Source: Oceanospirillaceae bacterium
GTDB lineage: Bacteria > Pseudomonadota > Gammaproteobacteria > Pseudomonadales > Balneatricaceae
Reading direction: 5' to 3'
NCBI GenBank assembly: GCA_023954795.1
Contig: JAGSHA010000030.1
Span: 1-16,396, forward strand
Length of the DNA stretch: 16,396 nucleotides
Below, in pieces: positions 14,026-16,396 of the stretch. Within the stretch, counting starts at the first letter, position 1. Each line of letters begins with the position of its first letter. The position numbers were made by a program, and so were the translations under genes. The notes beneath the pieces were generated by a model that was not told the origin of the DNA, searched no databases, and worked only from the letters and a program-made list of their open reading frames with translations.

Positions 14026-15456
14026 TTACCCCTGTAGCACAGTGCTATGGCGTTTCAGTGGGATCAGGCCCAGCATCACCGATGTGATTGCGAAACTGAG
14101 CAGCGCTCCCAGAGAAATGACGCCATTGAGCCAGGATAATGGCGATGAAGGGATGACGATCAGTGCTACCAGACACAGTAGCAACATCAGCGTTAGACGA
14201 CGGATGGGATACGGAAGCGATAGAGTGCGTTGGCTGATGCGGTACATCATGATAAACCGCAGGGACAGTGCCAGCGTGGTTGCAGCGATGGCTCCCCACG
14301 CATGATATTCGGGAATCAGTGTCAGGTAGGCAGCCAAGGCTACGGCTGCCGCGACACCATCGATCAGGGCGGGGCGAACGGTGTTGCTTTCACTCATCGC
14401 GCCAAATCCGAGTGTTGATGTTGCGTTGTGTAACGCCGCCAGAGCCGCAAGCCACGGAATATACTGGATCGATTGATGATACGCTTCCGGTGTTAATACA
14501 CGCACTAATGTTGGGCCCGCGGCTGCGATGATCAGACAGGAGAACATGGCGATTACGACCCCAATCGCCGCAAACTGCGCGCAACGCTGTGGACCGTTGG
14601 CCTCTTGTAGGCAGCTGAATCGGCGGGCGTGCCACCATAGGTCAAATGGTTGGATAAATACCGCAGTGATCAGGCCAAACTTGGCTGCCAGCGCGTACTG
14701 GGCCATCTCTGCTGTTCCTACCGCGTCCGCCAGAATCCAGCGATCAAAGCTACCTAATATGAATCCGGCCATACCAACGAAAATAAGTGGACCGCCATAG
14801 GCTGAATACATACGAAAACGCGTAAATTCGAAACGGATTCCGGTGTCCTGAAGTTGTTTCCAGATCAGCCAGCCACTGAGGCATAACGCGGAAAGCAGGG
14901 TGCCTGTTAAAACCCCGACTACCCCAAAGCCCATCATCAGTAGCGGAACCGCGATAGCCACCTGCAGTGCGACGCGACCTGCAGTTCCTAACAAATAAAG
15001 CCATGGATTTCCCTGCATTCTCAGCCAGGCAAGTGGTACCAGAATGGTGCCGACTAATGCCAGACTGGCAAGGATCAGTCGGGTTTCAACGATGGCGATC
15101 CCACCGGGTAGCAGTTGACTGATCTGTGGGGCAGCCAATTGCCCGATGATCAGCGCGAGCGCGCCCAGTGACAGTGCCATGCCGAAGATATTCGCGCTGG
15201 CTCGCCGACGTTCTACGGAATCTTCTTCGCTGCCCGCAAATCGAAACAGCGTTTCCGCCAAGCCCATGCCGATGACGATACTGAGCAGGTCAGCGAGTGT
15301 CTGCAGTACATCCAAACGACCGTAGTCAGCAGGTGTGAGGTAGTGTGTGGCTATGGGCACCATAATGAGCGCAAAGCCCTTGGACAGTGCTAGCGCGGCA
15401 GCATAGACAAGACTGTGCTGTAGGGCGCGGGGTAAATTGGTCAGTCGCGTAAGCAT
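14026..15456 (-). CDS. Wzx-type oligosaccharide flippase
   Basis: 476 aa, about 12-14 predicted membrane helices, polysaccharide biosynthesis/MATE-like (MOP) family. It would move the undecaprenyl-linked repeat unit across the inner membrane. Family features: the N-terminal LVYAAALALSKGFALIMVPIATHYLTPADYGRLDVLQTLADLLSIVIGMGLAETLFRF, including the typical LTPxDYGxLxxLQT loop and the conserved GLAETLFRF segment; paired-helix pattern throughout; and charged residues inside helices. First gene of its transcription unit: AAGGAG lies 9 bases before the ATG and a sigma-54-type element lies 38 bases upstream. The polymerase follows after 6 bases. Donor specificity cannot be read from sequence. Confidence 0.92.
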   Translation of the reverse strand: MLTRLTNLPRALQHSLVYAAALALSKGFALIMVPIATHYLTPADYGRLDVLQTLADLLSIVIGMGLAETLFRFAGSEEDSVERRRASANIFGMALSLGALALIIGQLAAPQISQLLPGGIAIVETRLILASLALVGTILVPLAWLRMQGNPWLYLLGTAGRVALQVAIAVPLLMMGFGVVGVLTGTLLSALCLSGWLIWKQLQDTGIRFEFTRFRMYSAYGGPLIFVGMAGFILGSFDRWILADAVGTAEMAQYALAAKFGLITAVFIQPFDLWWHARRFSCLQEANGPQRCAQFAAIGVVIAMFSCLIIAAAGPTLVRVLTPEAYHQSIQYIPWLAALAALHNATSTLGFGAMSESNTVRPALIDGVAAAVALAAYLTLIPEYHAWGAIAATTLALSLRFIMMYRISQRTLSLPYPIRRLTLMLLLCLVALIVIPSSPLSWLNGVISLGALLSFAITSVMLGLIPLKRHSTVLQG

Positions 15457-15493
15457 GGCTCCATCTCCTTGATCCTGACGATAAATGGATCAT

Positions 15494-15509
15494 TGCGAAA
15501 AACAGGCCA
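15494..15509 (-). promoter_or_regulatory. Sigma-54-type promoter of the wzx-wzy unit (weaker match)
   Basis: The minus strand reads TGGCCT-GTTTT-TCGCA. The invariant GG and GC are present at the right spacing, but the -12 core is TCGC rather than TTGC. It gains support from its distance to the wzx start and from the IHF-like and activator sites upstream, in the same order as in the other promoter regions. Confidence 0.65.
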
Positions 15510-15562
15510 TACAGTTAAATATAATTAAAAACAATAGGTTATGGGGTGTTGTGAAAGTTGGA

Positions 15563-15575
15563 TATTAGATTGATT
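15563..15575 (-). promoter_or_regulatory. Probable IHF site
   Basis: The minus strand reads AATCAATCTAATA against WATCARNNNNTTR: one mismatch. It lies between the sigma-54 element and UAS-1, next to an AT-rich stretch (15512-15535). Confidence 0.5.
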
Positions 15576-15593
15576 CTGACGAGCGTTGAGGGA

Positions 15594-15608
15594 TTCGCAT
15601 TTTGCGAA
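15594..15608. promoter_or_regulatory. Upstream activator site (UAS-1)
   Basis: TTCGCATTTTGCGAA, identical to the sites at 3566 and 8714. It lies 84 bases upstream of the sigma-54-type element. A further half-site-like TTTGCGA follows at 15613-15619. Confidence 0.85.
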
Positions 15609-15689
15609 ACAGTTTGCGACTAGCGTGGTGTAAACAATTGCGATGAAAGCGGGTGCGTTGAGAGAGTATTGAATAGGAAATAATTACAA

Positions 15690-15719
15690 GGGGCCGGCAG
15701 AATGCTGCATACCGGCCCT
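15690..15719 (-). terminator. Probable intrinsic terminator of the DUF4114 gene
   Basis: GGGCCGG (15691-15697) pairs with CCGGCCC (15712-15718). On the minus strand the stem is followed by a moderately T-rich CTTGTAATTATTT. It lies 24 bases after the DUF4114 stop codon. On the plus strand a short TTTT follows, but no plus-strand gene ends here. Confidence 0.65.
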
Positions 15720-15742
15720 GGTTTTCGATGGGTTATTTGGAT

Positions 15743-16396
15743 TTACGCTTTCTTGCCCGGTTTGCGACGACGGTACATCACCATCATGCCAAACGCCATC
15801 AGCGCCATTCCTGACATACTTTTCCCCATTGCCGGTGCGGGAGCTGCTTGCATATTTATGACGGTTTGAGTGGTCGGAACAAAGGCATACATGGCATCTA
15901 CCGGATCGGTACGAATACGAAATACAGCATCATTAAAGTCGTTGTCGCCATAGGGACGTACCAGATCTTCAAAGCCAATAATGATGTCATTGTCTGCTGA
16001 CAAGGAGTTCATCATCGCAACGTGACGGGCGTTTTCGTCTGCATTGTCCAACGTGGCACTGGCACTATTTTCAGGGTTAAGGAAGTCCACTGTGTACATC
16101 GCCAGTGTATCCTTGTTGTTGTCCCAGCTATTTACCTTCTTACCGGACCAGGCATTCTGCAACACGAAGAAACCCATATTGGTACCTTCGGCAAAGGTCG
16201 CCCCTCCGGTCATGTCGAACTCCGTACCATTGATGTTAATGATACTCGCATCACCCAAAACAACCGTATCGCCCGCATTAAGGCTGCCGCCGCCCCCTGT
16301 TTCTGAGACGTTGTTAAAGATCATCTCTGCGGTAATACCGCTGATAGAAGTCAGCTCCTTAATCGCGACATGGCCGTTGCTATTGGCATCAATATC
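15743..16396 (-). CDS. DUF4114 secreted protein with Met-rich C-terminal anchor, 5' end beyond window
   Basis: 217 residues are visible; the frame stays open to the right edge, so the start and any signal peptide lie outside. The first visible residues DIDANSNG are Asp/Asn-rich and resemble a Ca-binding turn. A glycine-rich stretch (SETGGGGS) follows. The DUF4114 signature IIIGFEDLVRPYGDNDFNDAVFRI lies near visible residues 145-168; its acidic residues are thought to bind calcium in this family. The C-terminus after a proline-alanine linker (QAAPAPAMGK) is a hydrophobic segment MSGMALMAFGMMVMY followed by RRRKPGKK. The layout matches PEP-CTERM or GlyGly-CTERM sorting tails, but neither PEP nor a GG motif is present. 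Probably a cell-surface or matrix protein associated with the polysaccharide (inference). It is separated from wzx by a terminator. Confidence 0.82.
   Translation of the reverse strand, partial: DIDANSNGHVAIKELTSISGITAEMIFNNVSETGGGGSLNAGDTVVLGDASIININGTEFDMTGGATFAEGTNMGFFVLQNAWSGKKVNSWDNNKDTLAMYTVDFLNPENSASATLDNADENARHVAMMNSLSADNDIIIGFEDLVRPYGDNDFNDAVFRIRTDPVDAMYAFVPTTQTVINMQAAPAPAMGKSMSGMALMAFGMMVMYRRRKPGKKA

Noticed and set aside
15743..15850. PEP-CTERM sorting signal in the DUF4114 protein
   Set aside because: The layout is similar, but the PEP motif is absent and no exosortase is in the window; it is reported only as an unusual tail.

Overview
The window is a single-strand block of extracellular polysaccharide genes. 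All fifteen genes lie on the minus strand, so transcription runs from right to left. Gene content (Wzx/Wzy assembly, a Wza-type exporter, lipoproteins, sigma-54/IHF promoters) points to a Gram-negative gammaproteobacterium, probably marine. The species cannot be named from the sequence. No RNA genes, insertion sequences or CRISPR arrays were seen.

Layout in the direction of transcription. (0) 16396-15743: 3' part of a secreted DUF4114 protein with an unusual methionine-rich C-terminal anchor, followed by a terminator. (1) 15456-12607: Wzx-like flippase and Wzy/O-antigen-ligase-like polymerase. (2) 12538-8843: divergent GlmS-like aminotransferase, hexapeptide acyltransferase, glycosyltransferase, then a strong intrinsic terminator. 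(3) 8493-3596: OmpA-like lipoprotein, Wzz chain-length protein, GT4 glycosyltransferase, membrane GT2 glycosyltransferase, and initiating phosphoglycosyl transferase. (4) 3440-1: STAS protein, small putative lipoprotein, outer-membrane export protein with six SLBB repeats, and a CpsD-like ATPase cut by the window edge. Many junctions are ATGA overlaps, so translation is probably coupled.

The most notable signal is regulatory. Each of the four transcription units 1-4 starts with a sigma-54-type -24/-12 element with correct GG/GC spacing. An inverted-repeat site lies 50-154 bases upstream of each. The 15-mer TTCGCATTTTGCGAA is identical at three of these sites, and a symmetric variant, TTCTCATTTTGAGAC, sits at the fourth inside the 3' end of wzy. 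Three of the four regions also carry an IHF-like site between the two. This is the architecture of a dedicated sigma-54 enhancer-binding activator controlling the whole locus; the activator itself is not in the window.

Functionally, the phosphoglycosyl transferase would load the first sugar on undecaprenyl phosphate. Three glycosyltransferases and an acetyltransferase would finish the repeat unit, Wzx would flip it, and Wzy would polymerise it under Wzz control. The SLBB protein would export the chain. GlmS-like activity would supply amino sugar. The gene set (STAS + OPX + CpsD-like, OmpA-like, Wzz, sugar transferase, acetyltransferase) and the activator site resemble the Vibrio fischeri syp biofilm locus as I recall it, in a different gene order.
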